Assembly: GCF_003123745.1 (NCBI RefSeq)
Contig: NZ_QETB01000003.1
Coordinates: 62,001-126,000, forward strand
Length of the DNA stretch: 64,000 nucleotides
Source: Ancrocorticia populi
Lineage (GTDB): Bacteria; Actinomycetota; Actinomycetes; Actinomycetales; Actinomycetaceae
Reading direction: 5' to 3'
The notes beneath the pieces were generated by a model. The model made no database searches. It saw nothing but the letters and a program-made list of their open reading frames with translations, and had not been told where the DNA came from. Position numbers and translations under genes: made by a program. Position 1 is the first letter of the stretch. Each line of letters starts with the position of its first letter. This document shows, one piece after another, positions 15,683 to 25,430 of the stretch.

Positions 15683-17097
15683 GACGCCATCTTACTCACC
15701 ATGGCAATGAACATCGCATCACTTTGCTCCGTGTCCGGCCAGAGCTGCATCATGCCTTGGTGACTATCTACAGGCCGCAACGCCACCTGTGCCACGGTTG
15801 GAGCTGGATCAATGAGGCTCGCCTGCGGGTTCCCGTCGAGGAAGGCTTGGACCACACCGCGAGTTTCTGCCAACGCCGGGGTACACGTGGAATACAGGAG
15901 GATTCCGCCCGGGCGCAGCGCCTTAAACGCTGAAGTAAGGAGCTGGGTTTGGAGTCGGGTCAGCTCCAAGATGTCTTCCGGATGTTTGTTCCACCTGGAT
16001 TCGGGACGCCTGCGTAGCGAGCCCAACCCGCTACACGGCGCATCTACCAGAACACGGTCGTAGGCGTTCGGTTCCTCCTCGCCGATCGATTCGCCCGTGC
16101 CGAGGCGTAGATCCACGAGATCGGCGAACGGATCCACCGCGTTGGCAACTAGGTCTAGCCGGTGTTCATGCGGCTCATTGGCATGGATGCGCGCGCCCCG
16201 CTCGAGTGCGTAGGACGCTAACGTGGCCGTCTTGCCACCGGGACCAGCGCACATATCCAGCCACAGGTTGTCACTGCCTGACAGCGGTGCTTCGGCTAGG
16301 AGCGCGGCGATCAGCTGAGAGCCCTCGTCTTGCACGCCCGCGGCGCCACTTTGGATCATGCGTAGCTGATGCGGGTCACCAGATTCGAGCAGCAGAGCGT
16401 TCGGCATGAGCGCCGGCTGGGCGTATTCGAGGCCTTCGCTAACTAGGGCGCGGCGAAGCTGGCGCTTCGTAACATCACGGGGAACTAGCGCGACTTTGGG
16501 CGGTGTGTTGTTAGCGGCCAGAATGCTCTCAACGTCTGAGGCCATGCGCCCGTTGGCCTCCAGAGACCTTTCGAACTCCTCGACTATCCAGCGTGGGTGC
16601 GAATGCCACATTGCCAAGAACTCTGCCTGCGTGGCGGCGCTCTTGTGTAGGATCTCCTCCCATTGGCCCGCCTTTTCATCCACTCGGCGCAGTACGGCGT
16701 TCACGAAACCGCCTCTGTTCTGGCTGAGTTCGTTGCGCGTGAGTGTCACCATCTCGTAGAGGGCGGCGTGAGGTGGCGTCTCCAGCTCCAGAAGCTGGTG
16801 GGCGCCCAGACGGAGGATGTCGAGCAACTCGGGATCAATGTCCGAGAGCTCACGGCCCTGAGTGCAACGCGAGATGATCGCGTCCCAGCGGCCCTGTAGG
16901 CGCAGGGTGCCATACGCCAGATTCGTGGCGAATGCGGCGTCACGGCCCGAGAGGCGTGCCTTCCTTAGAAGCTGGGGCAGGATCAGGTTCGCGTACGCGC
17001 CGTCCTCATGCACCGCGCGGAGCACATCGTATGCCACGAGGCGGGAGGGATCCGATTGATCACGCCGAGGGCGCCAACTTGAATTGCGTGTATCCAT
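15679..17097 (-). CDS. rsmB: 16S rRNA (cytosine-967 C5) methyltransferase RsmB
   Basis: SAM-dependent methylase of 472 residues that modifies C967 of 16S rRNA. The N-terminal third is an RNA-binding NusB-like helical domain ([24 protein letters not shown]...). The C-terminal Rossmann domain has the SAM motif [15 protein letters not shown], the PC motif [16 protein letters not shown] and the second catalytic cysteine in LLYSTCT. The start ATG overlaps the fmt stop by one base (TAATG). It is co-transcribed with priA, fmt and rpe. Confidence 0.97.
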   Translation of the reverse strand: MDTRNSSWRPRRDQSDPSRLVAYDVLRAVHEDGAYANLILPQLLRKARLSGRDAAFATNLAYGTLRLQGRWDAIISRCTQGRELSDIDPELLDILRLGAHQLLELETPPHAALYEMVTLTRNELSQNRGGFVNAVLRRVDEKAGQWEEILHKSAATQAEFLAMWHSHPRWIVEEFERSLEANGRMASDVESILAANNTPPKVALVPRDVTKRQLRRALVSEGLEYAQPALMPNALLLESGDPHQLRMIQSGAAGVQDEGSQLIAALLAEAPLSGSDNLWLDMCAGPGGKTATLASYALERGARIHANEPHEHRLDLVANAVDPFADLVDLRLGTGESIGEEEPNAYDRVLVDAPCSGLGSLRRRPESRWNKHPEDILELTRLQTQLLTSAFKALRPGGILLYSTCTPALAETRGVVQAFLDGNPQASLIDPAPTVAQVALRPVDSHQGMMQLWPDTEQSDAMFIAMVSKMAS

Positions 17098-18008
17098 TAA
17101 GCCTTCTCCTCAAAACGTGTCCCGGGTGTTAGGCGCGCACCTCGGAGCCAATCGCGGGCGTCCATCGTCCGCTTGCCAGCTGGCGCAACTGTGCCAAGAC
17201 GAACTGCGTGACTGCCGGTACCCACGAAACCATCACGGATTTCCCCCGGCGCGAGGTCTGTGACATCGGGAGCGAGCGAGACAGGACCAACTTTCACGCG
17301 GGCACCCTCGAGTGCCGTCCATGGCCCTGGCTCTGGGGTGTGGGCACGGATTTGCCGGTCAATCGCAACCGCTGGATGACTCCACGCGATTTGGGCATCC
17401 GCCGGATGAATCATGTGGGCGAAGGTGGCATCGCCGTCTTGAGGCTGCGCGATGGCGGCTCCCGATTCCAATAGAGCGAAAGTGCGCGAAAGAAGCTCGG
17501 CACCAGATTCGGCGAGTCGGCCCAAAAGCTCCCCTGACGTATCGTCGGAATGAATCTCTTCGGTGAGCGCGCCGTAAACCGGGCCAGTGTCTAGTCCTTC
17601 TTCGATCCTGAAGGTAGAGGCCCCGGTGATGTTATCTCCATGCCAGATCGCGTACTGGACGGGGGCTGCACCGCGCCATGCAGGAAGAAGCGAGAAATGG
17701 AGGTTGATCCACGGGGTGTCGAGGAGTGCTCTAGGAACGATCAGACCGTAAGCCACCACTGCGACGGCGTCTGCATCCAACTCGCGTATTTGTGTTTGAA
17801 CCTCAGGGTCTTTGAGAGTTCGCGGCGTGAGGACTGGTAATCCAAGGGATTCGGCGGCATCGTGCACGGCGGATTGAACTAGCTTGTGTTTGCGGCCAGC
17901 ACGGGCGGGGGCTCGCGTGAGGACGGCCGCGACATCGTGGCCATCCGCGACGAGTCGGCGCAGTGAGGGTACGGCTGTTTCAGGGGTTCCAGCAAAGAGA
18001 ATTCGCAC
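17097..18008 (-). CDS. fmt: Methionyl-tRNA formyltransferase
   Basis: Formylates the initiator Met-tRNA using 10-formyltetrahydrofolate, as bacterial initiation requires. The 303-residue protein has FAGTPETAVPSL at the N-terminus, the folate and catalytic block SLLPAWRGAAPVQYAI, and D in EGLDTGPVY, followed by the C-terminal tRNA-binding barrel. It starts with GTG at 18008, 9 bases after the priA stop, and its stop overlaps rsmB. peptide deformylase (def), often adjacent in other bacteria, is not here. Confidence 0.97.
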   Translation of the reverse strand: MRILFAGTPETAVPSLRRLVADGHDVAAVLTRAPARAGRKHKLVQSAVHDAAESLGLPVLTPRTLKDPEVQTQIRELDADAVAVVAYGLIVPRALLDTPWINLHFSLLPAWRGAAPVQYAIWHGDNITGASTFRIEEGLDTGPVYGALTEEIHSDDTSGELLGRLAESGAELLSRTFALLESGAAIAQPQDGDATFAHMIHPADAQIAWSHPAVAIDRQIRAHTPEPGPWTALEGARVKVGPVSLAPDVTDLAPGEIRDGFVGTGSHAVRLGTVAPAGKRTMDARDWLRGARLTPGTRFEEKA

Positions 18009-18017
18009 CCGACTATC

Positions 18018-20093
18018 TTACATACTCGGATCGGCCTCAATCTTGAGAGGTTTGCCAACATTGGAAGCCGAATAGGACCTGTAGGACCGGCGCAGTATAC
18101 GTGCAAGCTCACCAGCATTGTCGTGTGGTGTGCGCACGTACATCGAGATTTCCCCAGCGCGGGTTGCGGGAGTTGGTCCCAAGAGGTCTACGCCGGGAAC
18201 GAGACTCTGCACGCCGGAAGAGAGGAGATCAACCTCCTGCTTGTCAGGCGCTGGGCCTTGCCCCATGCGGACCAATGCGAGGAAACGCCTAATATCACGG
18301 GGTACACCGGTCACTCCGAACCAGCGGTTAACCGGTGGAAGCTGGAGTGCATCGCGTTCTTTCAAGAGCTCATAGGAGAACCTGCCCAACTGCCACGTTT
18401 GAAGCGCCGTGACAATACTGGGATCGGCTCCCCCCGCGATCATGACATGCCCACCTGGTCGCACACGCACGATCACACGCGCGCAACGCCGCACAAACTG
18501 CGTTTCCGCGCCTAAGCCGCTTCCCATGAGATAGCGAGCATCAAGGACCAAGGCTGCGGAATAGCCTCCGGCAGCTGCGGGTTCGGAGCCCGGCGTGGCA
18601 ACGATCAATCGCCGCTTTGAACTCACCGTTTGGGAGATGCCTTCGGCGGCACCTGACATGACGATGCCCGTACCCGGAAATGCTCGGCCAAGCTCCTCTG
18701 CGGTGCGGTGGGAGCCAATGCGCGCAGCCTTCAGCCGAGTACCTTGGCACTCCCCACACACCCAGCCCGCCGCAACGGCACCGCACCGGGTACAAACCGG
18801 CGCTTCCCCATCACGGCGAATGGAAAGCGTTCCGCCACATTGAGTACATGTGGCAAGTTCACCGCACTGTGCGCAAGCGATGATCGGCAAGTAACCGGCC
18901 CGCGGGACAAGAATGAGGACGGGGCCACGAGTCAGGCCATCGCGAACCACCCGGAAAGCCGCATCGGGGAGCCGTGCCAAGTGGGCGTGTTCATGATCCC
19001 ATTGGTCCGGGATAGTGACGCGTGGAAGCTGCGTCTGTATGCCCTCCAGTAGCGCAGCCTGACCCGTCATGACCATTCCAGCGGATTCCTCGCTCACGTA
19101 AGGCGAGTACACCAAGAAGGCCGCACCTTCGCGTTCGGCCCGCAGTGCGAGGGCATCACGAGTATTGACGTACGGCGAACGCGGTTCGCGTAACGTGTCC
19201 GCGACATCGTCTATGACCACACACAGGCCGAGTTTTGCCAGAGGCGCCCACATTGCACCTCGCGTACCAACCACTATGGAGTGCCTCCCGCTCAGGATCT
19301 CCAAGAAGGTTCGATAGCGTTCGGAGCTCTGTGCATCGCCCAAATAGAGCGAAACACCCACCCCGGTCAGCTCCCTGAGGCGCTCGGCCAGTCGATAGGC
19401 ATCTCGTGAGGTCGGTGCAACCAGCAGAGCTGACCGCCCGGACGCGATCGCCGCCGAGCAAGCAGTGGCAAGAACTCGAATGCTGCCGGCCTTGCCTGGC
19501 AGTGCGGCACAGATCGCCTGAGGCCCCTCGCCAGCCGCTATCCGGGCGATGAAGGCCTGCCCTCCGCGATAGTTCTCCCACAGCCCAGGATCCACTGCGG
19601 TCTCTGTATTCTCTATTCCGGTGTGGCTCGATCCATGACCTTGCTCGAACTCTTTCTCGGCCCTCGCGTGACGTGGCGGAACCGCAAGACGTAGAACATC
19701 CGCCACAGAGGAAGCCTGGCGGGCCGCGATCTCTTGACAGAACTCATACATACGCTCCGAAAGCACGGGTATGGGTGAGACCACGCGGCGAAGCGGACGC
19801 AACTGAGCGCCTACGCCCGCGGACGAATCGCGGGCCACAATGAAACCGGCAACTTGCCGCGCACCAACGTCCACCATCACGCGCGTGCCAACCCGCGCAG
19901 ACTCATCGAACTTCTTAGGGATAAGGTAATCGAAAACACGGTCCATGTGTGGCTGTGGCATCTCTAGTTGCACGTGAGCCACGGGGGCTACCACATCACC
20001 GATGACATCCCTCGTGGACGAGGCAGCATCGAGAAGGGAGCCCTGTTCGCCAAACTCTGGCAGCTCCCCCAGTCCCGGTAGTGTCTCTTCCAT
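18018..20093 (-). CDS. priA: Primosomal protein N' (PriA), helicase motifs degenerate
   Basis: Replication restart factor by family, 691 residues. The N-terminal 3' DNA-binding domain (VQLEMPQPHMDRVFDYLIP...) and the zinc-binding region with four CxxC pairs (CAQCGELATCTQCGG ... CTRCGAVAAGWVCGEC, residues about 405-455) are intact. The helicase core is not: the Walker A site reads LPGKAGSI instead of GxxGSGKT, and the DEEH box reads VIDDVADT. It should therefore not hydrolyse ATP. Such PriA proteins are known across actinobacteria and probably load other proteins at forks without unwinding. It heads the priA-fmt-rsmB-rpe operon. Confidence 0.93.
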   Translation of the reverse strand: MEETLPGLGELPEFGEQGSLLDAASSTRDVIGDVVAPVAHVQLEMPQPHMDRVFDYLIPKKFDESARVGTRVMVDVGARQVAGFIVARDSSAGVGAQLRPLRRVVSPIPVLSERMYEFCQEIAARQASSVADVLRLAVPPRHARAEKEFEQGHGSSHTGIENTETAVDPGLWENYRGGQAFIARIAAGEGPQAICAALPGKAGSIRVLATACSAAIASGRSALLVAPTSRDAYRLAERLRELTGVGVSLYLGDAQSSERYRTFLEILSGRHSIVVGTRGAMWAPLAKLGLCVVIDDVADTLREPRSPYVNTRDALALRAEREGAAFLVYSPYVSEESAGMVMTGQAALLEGIQTQLPRVTIPDQWDHEHAHLARLPDAAFRVVRDGLTRGPVLILVPRAGYLPIIACAQCGELATCTQCGGTLSIRRDGEAPVCTRCGAVAAGWVCGECQGTRLKAARIGSHRTAEELGRAFPGTGIVMSGAAEGISQTVSSKRRLIVATPGSEPAAAGGYSAALVLDARYLMGSGLGAETQFVRRCARVIVRVRPGGHVMIAGGADPSIVTALQTWQLGRFSYELLKERDALQLPPVNRWFGVTGVPRDIRRFLALVRMGQGPAPDKQEVDLLSSGVQSLVPGVDLLGPTPATRAGEISMYVRTPHDNAGELARILRRSYRSYSASNVGKPLKIEADPSM

Positions 20094-20134
20094 GGTTCTA
20101 TTTCACCACGTGGCTCCCACAGAATTCTTGTTGG

Positions 20135-20968
20135 TTAACGCAGCGATGTCCGCCGTTCGATGGAGCGGATGCCCCACCACACGAGCCACACCGTCAGTAG
20201 CGTTGCAGTGATCAGCATGCCAAGCCCAAGTACATCAGGCATTGCCTCTTCAGCTTGGGCAGGGATTGCCTTGACAACGCTATCCCACATTCCTTCCGCC
20301 ACCAGTTTCCCGGCATTCGGTCCGCCCATAAAGATTCCGATCGGAATGAACATCATGGCCACGAGGGAGGTCAGCTGATACGTAAGGTACAGCAGGATCG
20401 CACCAATGATCGGAGCTCCCACACCGAGGTGGTTGAACCGGGCCTGCGCGCTTATTGACATCACGGCCGGTAACGCCAAGACAAAGAGCACGATTTGGAC
20501 AATGATGATGAGGGTCAGCGGGAGCGCAGCCGTTCCGTAAATTTCTGTTATAACCTCCCATGCGCTTCCCAGAGTGGTCCCAATCGGCAGACGGGATCCA
20601 ATATCATTGGCAAACGTGGCCACCGCAAGGCTAGCGGCAGAAACGACAATGCCTGCGGCTACCACCATTAGCGCGTACAGAACCTTCGTCCAGTAGATCA
20701 TTCGTCCGCGCACCGGGATCGTCATAGTGAAGTATCCAAGGCGTCCGTACATCGTGTGCCAGTAGCTAAAGATCAGGTACCCGAGGAGCGCTGGCGTGAG
20801 CCCGACGAAACAGACTATCGCGATAACGAGGCTTACCGGCCCCACAATGGGGATCGGTACCGCTGCTGGAATGAGCCCCACAAACCCAACCAAACACAGC
20901 CATCCGGCGATCACGGCTAATGGCTTGCGAGTTGAAAGGTACTCGTGCCGGAAGAGTTCGCGCATCAT
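20135..20968 (-). CDS. ABC-2 type membrane protein of a GntR-linked exporter
   Basis: A 277-residue membrane protein with about six helices. It has no conserved motif that I recognise beyond the general ABC-2 pattern, with a hydrophilic start (MMRELFRHEYLSTRKP), a first helix, and a long extracytoplasmic segment before helix 3-4. It is the membrane partner of the ATPase just upstream, which overlaps it by 4 bases, and together with GntR forms a small regulated export set like B. subtilis Ytr. Substrate unknown; cell-envelope stress or peptide antibiotics are the usual theme for such sets. priA begins 41 bases after its stop in the same direction. Confidence 0.8.
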   Translation of the reverse strand: MMRELFRHEYLSTRKPLAVIAGWLCLVGFVGLIPAAVPIPIVGPVSLVIAIVCFVGLTPALLGYLIFSYWHTMYGRLGYFTMTIPVRGRMIYWTKVLYALMVVAAGIVVSAASLAVATFANDIGSRLPIGTTLGSAWEVITEIYGTAALPLTLIIIVQIVLFVLALPAVMSISAQARFNHLGVGAPIIGAILLYLTYQLTSLVAMMFIPIGIFMGGPNAGKLVAEGMWDSVVKAIPAQAEEAMPDVLGLGMLITATLLTVWLVWWGIRSIERRTSLR

Positions 20969-21660
20969 GAGTTATACACCTTCCTAAAGATTGCATCGAG
21001 GCCGCAGCCGTACTCTTCGCGTAGGGCGTCCGCCTCACCTTGTAGTAGCACTCTGCCCTCGTGGAGGAACACGGCTGAATCGAGCACCGGTTCCACGTCG
21101 TGGATGAGATGAGTAGAGATGAGCAGGAGCGATTCCGGATCTAGACCGTCCAGAATCCCGCGCAGAATGACCTCGCGTGAGGCAGGATCTACACCGGATA
21201 TGGGTTCGTCCAGAAGATAAACACGAGCGTTGCGGGACATCGCGAGAGCCACTTGAAGCTTCTCCCGCATGCCTTTGGACATCTCCTTCAGGCTCCGATC
21301 CTCCGGCAACTTGAAGAACCTGATCATCTCCCATGCACGCTCTGCTTCGAAATCTTCGAAGAACAACCGATACTGGTTCACCGCGCGCTCACAGGTGGAG
21401 CTATCCGCGAGGAACGAGGCGTCAGGAAGGAATGAGACCAAGGCCTTGGTTTCCGGCCCAGGTACACGCCCCAAGACAGTGACTTCCCCAGTCCAATCGG
21501 CAAGCACGCCTGCGAGGATCTTCAGGAGAGTAGTCTTTCCCGACCCGTTATCGCCCACAAGCCCAACGATCTGTCCGATCTCCAGCCTCAGGCTCAGTTC
21601 GTCGAGGGCTGGCCTGCCCCGATAGCGTTTCGTCAGATGACGTACCTCGATTGCATTCAT
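20965..21660 (-). CDS. ABC transporter ATP-binding protein (YtrB-like)
   Basis: A 231-residue ATPase: Walker A GDNGSGKTTLLK near residue 36, Q-loop VSFLPDAS, signature LKEMSKGMREKLQVAL, Walker B VYLLDEPISGVDP, switch His in ISTHLIHDVE. The modified signature (MSKGMREK in place of LSGGQ) is common in the ABC-2 exporter subfamily that includes YtrB and SkfE-like ATPases. It overlaps gntR upstream and the membrane gene downstream by 4 bases each, so all three are made together. Confidence 0.93.
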   Translation of the reverse strand: MNAIEVRHLTKRYRGRPALDELSLRLEIGQIVGLVGDNGSGKTTLLKILAGVLADWTGEVTVLGRVPGPETKALVSFLPDASFLADSSTCERAVNQYRLFFEDFEAERAWEMIRFFKLPEDRSLKEMSKGMREKLQVALAMSRNARVYLLDEPISGVDPASREVILRGILDGLDPESLLLISTHLIHDVEPVLDSAVFLHEGRVLLQGEADALREEYGCGLDAIFRKVYNS

Positions 21661-22034
21661 GCCTGCCGCCTCCTCGGCTCAGTGGGCCACCGATCAGTGA
21701 TCATCGCAATGATGTTGTCTAGTTCCATGTCTAGCCCCGTACATGCACTAGTTAACGCGTCTACTGCCTCCTCGGCGATAGCGCGCCGGACCCCGCTAAT
21801 GACAGCAGCATCCTCAGTCACGAACCGACCCGAGGTTCTTGCAGTTACGGTCAGTTCGGTCCGATCCAATTCACCCAACGCGCGCTGGATAGTATTGGGG
21901 TTAACTCCGATTTCTGCGGCAAGTTCGCGAACGCTGGGCACCCGTGAGCCGCTTGGCCATTCGCCCACGGCTATTCGGCGCCGAAACTCGCTTTCCAATT
22001 GCAGCCATAAGGGCCGCGATTCGTCGATCCGCAT
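21657..22034 (-). CDS. GntR-family regulator, YtrA subfamily
   Basis: A 125-residue repressor. The N-terminal winged helix-turn-helix is complete: PLWLQLESEFRRRIAVGEWPSGSRVPSVRELAAEIGVNPNTIQRALGELDR. The short C-terminal helical tail of about 50 residues, with no ligand domain, is typical of YtrA. It probably represses its own operon through the inverted repeat 11 bases before the start. I use the ATG at 22034; a GTG one codon earlier is possible. GGAGG lies 3 bases before, which is tight, so the leader is very short. It is the first of the three genes inserted between metK and priA. Confidence 0.93.
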   Translation of the reverse strand: MRIDESRPLWLQLESEFRRRIAVGEWPSGSRVPSVRELAAEIGVNPNTIQRALGELDRTELTVTARTSGRFVTEDAAVISGVRRAIAEEAVDALTSACTGLDMELDNIIAMITDRWPTEPRRRQA

Positions 22035-22045
22035 CACCCTCCGAT

Positions 22046-22067
22046 CTGTATTAGCTAGTTAATACAG
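22046..22067. promoter_or_regulatory. Operator of the GntR-ABC operon
   Basis: A perfect inverted repeat: CTGTATTA (22046-22053), 6-base centre GCTAGT, TAATACAG (22060-22067). It ends 11 bases before the gntR ATG, where the promoter must lie. Size and spacing suit a dimer of a YtrA-type GntR protein, so autoregulation is very likely. Confidence 0.8.
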
Positions 22068-22097
22068 TAACACAAGAGAGCGAGTGACGTCGTCGTC

Positions 22098-22135
22098 AAA
22101 AAAAACGAGGCCGCACCACAACTGGGCACGGCCTC
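22098..22135 (-). terminator. Rho-independent terminator after metK
   Basis: On the minus strand GAGGCCGTGCC pairs with GGTGCGGCCTC (22135-22107) and is followed by eight T (22105-22098). It starts 19 bases after the metK stop and closes the long efp-to-metK transcript. Confidence 0.93.
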
Positions 22136-22153
22136 TTCAAAGAAATATCAACG

Positions 22154-23347
22154 CTACAAAGCGCGCAGGAGCTCCTCAACGCGATCCGTACGCTCCCAAG
22201 TAAAATCGGGAAGTTCGCGGCCGAAGTGGCCGTAGGCCGAGGTCTGGGCATAGATTGGCCGGAGCAGATCCAACTGCTCGATAATCGCCGCTGGGCGCAG
22301 ATCGAATACCTTATTCACGGCGTTCTGAATGCGGTCAATCGTGGTTGTCTCGGTGCCGAAAGTCTCCACGCGGATTGAAACCGGGCGGGCGCGGCCAATG
22401 GCGTAGGCCACCTGAATCTCGCAGCGGCCCGCGAGCCCTGCGGCTACGACGTTCTTGGCCACCCAACGTGCCGCGTAGGCTGCGGAGCGATCCACCTTTG
22501 AAGGATCCTTACCGGAGAAGGCGCCGCCGCCGTGACGCGCCATACCCCCGTAAGTATCCACAATGATCTTTCGGCCGGTGAGCCCGGCATCTCCCATGGG
22601 CCCGCCCACAACGAACTTGCCTGAGGGATTAACGATAAGCTTCGTGTTTGAGGTGTCCAAGTCCAAACCTTCGGCCTCGAGCACTGGCTCCAACACATGT
22701 TCGCCAAGGGCGGTCTGGAGCCACTGCCGCTCAACCTCAGGCTCATGCTGAGTGGAGATCACCACGGTATCTAGGGCCACCGGTTTGTCATCCTCATAGG
22801 TCACGGTGACCTGAGTCTTTCCATCGGGACGCAGGCCGGGGACGATCTCGTGCTTGCGCGCGTTCGCAAGGCGCTCTGCCAGACGGTGCGAGAGCTGCGC
22901 AGGAACCGGCATCAGGACGCGGGTCTCATCACTCGCGTATCCGAACATGAGGCCCTGATCGCCCGCACCCTGCGCATCGTAGCGATCCGTTGTGGCACTC
23001 TCGCGTGCCTCTAGAGACTGGCTCACTCCCCCGGCGATATCTGGGGACTGCTGTCCGATAGAGAGCGTCACGCCGCACGAGGCACCGTCGAAGCCAACCT
23101 CGGAGGAGGTGTAGCCGATCCCTTGAATGGTCTCGCGCACTAGGTGGGGAATCTCCACGTATGCATCGGTTGTGACCTCGCCAGCCACGTGAATGAGGCC
23201 TGTTGTTGCCATGGTCTCCACAGCAACCCGGGCTGCTGGATCCTCAGAGATGATGGCGTCAAGGATCGTATCCGAAATCCGATCACACACCTTGTCCGGA
23301 TGCCCTTCGGTTACGGATTCGGATGTGAATGGCTGACGGTAGGTCAC
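22154..23347 (-). CDS. metK: S-adenosylmethionine synthetase
   Basis: Makes SAM from methionine and ATP. About 397 residues in three similar domains: [16 protein letters not shown], the [12 protein letters not shown] hexapeptide region near residue 110, and [23 protein letters not shown] near residue 255, all with the ATP, phosphate and metal ligands. I choose GTG 23347 because AGGAG lies 5 bases upstream and its GTGA overlaps the coaBC stop; a GTG five codons earlier lacks a Shine-Dalgarno. It is the last gene of the long operon and ends in a strong terminator. No SAM riboswitch is present. Confidence 0.97.
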   Translation of the reverse strand: MTYRQPFTSESVTEGHPDKVCDRISDTILDAIISEDPAARVAVETMATTGLIHVAGEVTTDAYVEIPHLVRETIQGIGYTSSEVGFDGASCGVTLSIGQQSPDIAGGVSQSLEARESATTDRYDAQGAGDQGLMFGYASDETRVLMPVPAQLSHRLAERLANARKHEIVPGLRPDGKTQVTVTYEDDKPVALDTVVISTQHEPEVERQWLQTALGEHVLEPVLEAEGLDLDTSNTKLIVNPSGKFVVGGPMGDAGLTGRKIIVDTYGGMARHGGGAFSGKDPSKVDRSAAYAARWVAKNVVAAGLAGRCEIQVAYAIGRARPVSIRVETFGTETTTIDRIQNAVNKVFDLRPAAIIEQLDLLRPIYAQTSAYGHFGRELPDFTWERTDRVEELLRAL

Positions 23348-24555
23348 TTGCTCTCCTGCCACTGAAGGATCGTATCGAATAAAACACCGGCCATCTCGGC
23401 TTTGGTACCTTGGCCATTCCCGTGAATATTTCCGGCTCGATCGATAATAGTAATCGCCGTGTCCACATTGCCGAAGCCGCGTGTCACGCCCACTTCGTTA
23501 ATGACCATGAGATCGGCACCTTTGCGTGCGGCCTTTGCGCGCCCATATTCGAGGACGCTTCCGGATTCATCGCCTGTTTCTGCGGCGAACCCGATGACAA
23601 CTTGGTTCTTGCCACTGCGATCATGCGCTAGGCCTGCGAGAATATCTGGGTTCTCAACTAGCTCGAGCGTGCGCTTCTCCGTGCCGTCCTTCTTCTGTTT
23701 ATGGGAAGATTCACTGGCCGGGCGGAAATCGGCCACCGCGGAGGCCATGATCACGATGTCTGCCGAAAGTGCGGCCTGCTGCATCTGCCCTTGGAGGTCA
23801 CGGGCGGAAACTACGGGTTTGACGGCAACCCCGCGGGCTTCCTTGAGTACGTTAGTATCAACGTTGGCTGCCACGAGTGTGACGGTTGCTCCGCGGCGCT
23901 GAGCCTCGCGGGCCAGTGCCACGCCGAAGCGGCCCGAAGAATTATTCCCGATGAACCGCACGGGATCGATCGCCTCGTGGGTTCCACCCGCGGAAATGGC
24001 AACATTCTGCCCCGCCAGCGAATCGTCCGTGTTGAGTGAGCACAAGACCGCCTCACACAGATCCTCGGGTTCGGGCAGCCGTCCGGGTCCGCTGTCCCCG
24101 CCGGTGAGCCTGCCGGAGGCGGGTTCGATGATCTGGAAACCGCGATCAGCCAAGACTGCGGCGTTCTCTTGGGTTGCAGGATTGACCCACATCTCGGTGT
24201 GCATTGCGGGCGCCAACATTACCGGGCAGCGGGCAGCCAAGACCGTGGAGGTGAGCAGATTGTCCGCTACTCCAGCACGAAGTTTGGCCATCGTGTTTGC
24301 TGTTGCGGGCGCCACGATGATGAGATCTGCCTCGTGGCCAAGCCGCACGTGGGTGACATTGGCTGCGTCATCCTCCACGTTGGTATAGACGGGATTCCCA
24401 CTGAGGGCCTCCCACGTTGTTTTCCCCACCATGTCCAGAGCCGCAGTGGTGGGTATGACTACAACGTCAATATTCGCCTTGCGGAGCAACCGCACGAGAA
24501 TGCAAGCCTTATAGGCCGCGATCCCGCCGGTCACCCCAACAACAACACGGCTCAC
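23344..24555 (-). CDS. coaBC: Bifunctional phosphopantothenoylcysteine decarboxylase/synthetase
   Basis: Two steps of coenzyme A synthesis in one protein of about 403 residues. The N-terminal flavoprotein (CoaC) has [16 protein letters not shown], a His in [12 protein letters not shown], and [18 protein letters not shown]. The usual PAMN motif reads PAMHTEMW here. The C-terminal CoaB domain has [25 protein letters not shown] and the ligase site near residue 280 KKDGTEKR. Start GTG 24555 overlaps the rpoZ stop (GTGA), preferred over a GTG six codons earlier. Its own stop overlaps metK in the same way. Confidence 0.95.
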   Translation of the reverse strand: MSRVVVGVTGGIAAYKACILVRLLRKANIDVVVIPTTAALDMVGKTTWEALSGNPVYTNVEDDAANVTHVRLGHEADLIIVAPATANTMAKLRAGVADNLLTSTVLAARCPVMLAPAMHTEMWVNPATQENAAVLADRGFQIIEPASGRLTGGDSGPGRLPEPEDLCEAVLCSLNTDDSLAGQNVAISAGGTHEAIDPVRFIGNNSSGRFGVALAREAQRRGATVTLVAANVDTNVLKEARGVAVKPVVSARDLQGQMQQAALSADIVIMASAVADFRPASESSHKQKKDGTEKRTLELVENPDILAGLAHDRSGKNQVVIGFAAETGDESGSVLEYGRAKAARKGADLMVINEVGVTRGFGNVDTAITIIDRAGNIHGNGQGTKAEMAGVLFDTILQWQESK

Positions 24556-24821
24556 TCTTGCTCGGTTCTCCACTCGAGCTTTTCATCCGCAACCTCGCGC
24601 AGAGCGATTGAGAGCGGCTTATCCTCGGGGCCCGCGTCAACGAGCGGCCCGAAGTGAGTGATATTTCCATCAGCCCGGGTCATTTCCTGTCGATAGGAAT
24701 TGATCTGGCGGGCGCGCTGGGATCCGTAAACAGCGAGGGCATACTTTGAATCAACAGTCCGCAGCAGATCATCGATCGGCGGATTGGTGATGCCTTCGGG
24801 TTCCGGAACAGTTCCAAACAT
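24552..24821 (-). CDS. rpoZ: RNA polymerase omega subunit
   Basis: Small subunit that helps assemble beta' into RNA polymerase. The 89 residues contain the conserved core [30 protein letters not shown] and a late [12 protein letters not shown] helix. It follows gmk after 35 bases, the usual actinobacterial order gmk-rpoZ-coaBC-metK, and overlaps coaBC. Confidence 0.96.
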   Translation of the reverse strand: MFGTVPEPEGITNPPIDDLLRTVDSKYALAVYGSQRARQINSYRQEMTRADGNITHFGPLVDAGPEDKPLSIALREVADEKLEWRTEQE

Positions 24822-24856
24822 GTGTTACCTCTTCATTCGGCGTGCAAGCCTATATT

Positions 24857-25420
24857 CTACTGGTCTATCCCCATGATGTGGAGCAGCTCATCCGTGGCAC
24901 CGGACACGGAATTGTTCACCACGGTGGCGTCAAATTCACTTTCGGCCGCCATTTCCACGCGAGCAGTCTGAATCCGGCGAGCAATCTGCTCCTCCGATTC
25001 AGTCCCCCGCCCGCGCAGCCGGTGCACAAGCTCCTCCCACGAGGGTGGCTTGAGAAATACTTGGAAGACCTCCGGCATCGACTTACGAATCTGCCGCGCT
25101 CCATCGAGATCAAGTTCCAAGATTGCAATATGCCCATCGCGCACGGCCTGCTCTACAGGTTCGCGAGGGGTACCGTACCGGTGTTTGCCGTGAACGATCG
25201 CCCATTCGAGCATCTGGCCACCGGCCACGAGCTCGTCAAACTGAGCGTCTGTCACGAAATGATAGTGCACCCCATCGATCTCTCCCGGTCTCGGTGGCCG
25301 AGTCGTGGCAGATACAGAAATCCAGCATTCAGGATCCCTTGCCCGCAGTTCCGCGAGCACGGTTCCCTTTCCAACGCCAGAGGGACCCGCCAAGAGGAAG
25401 ACGCGATGAGACTGAACCAT
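24857..25420 (-). CDS. gmk: Guanylate kinase
   Basis: Phosphorylates GMP to GDP. The 187-residue protein shows the P-loop GPSGVGKGT near residue 12, the GMP-binding SATTRPPRPGEIDGVHYHFV block, and ILELDLDGARQIRKSMP. It starts 10 bases after the pyrF stop and precedes rpoZ, joining pyrimidine and purine nucleotide supply in one transcript. Length is at the short end of normal. Confidence 0.97.
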   Translation of the reverse strand: MVQSHRVFLLAGPSGVGKGTVLAELRARDPECWISVSATTRPPRPGEIDGVHYHFVTDAQFDELVAGGQMLEWAIVHGKHRYGTPREPVEQAVRDGHIAILELDLDGARQIRKSMPEVFQVFLKPPSWEELVHRLRGRGTESEEQIARRIQTARVEMAAESEFDATVVNNSVSGATDELLHIMGIDQ

Positions 25421-25430
25421 GCCGCCTATC

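Noticed and set aside
21657-22034. GntR set as part of the metK transcript
   Set aside because: The metK terminator points the wrong way for that: gntR is transcribed from its own promoter downstream of metK's terminator, on the same strand, with its own operator.
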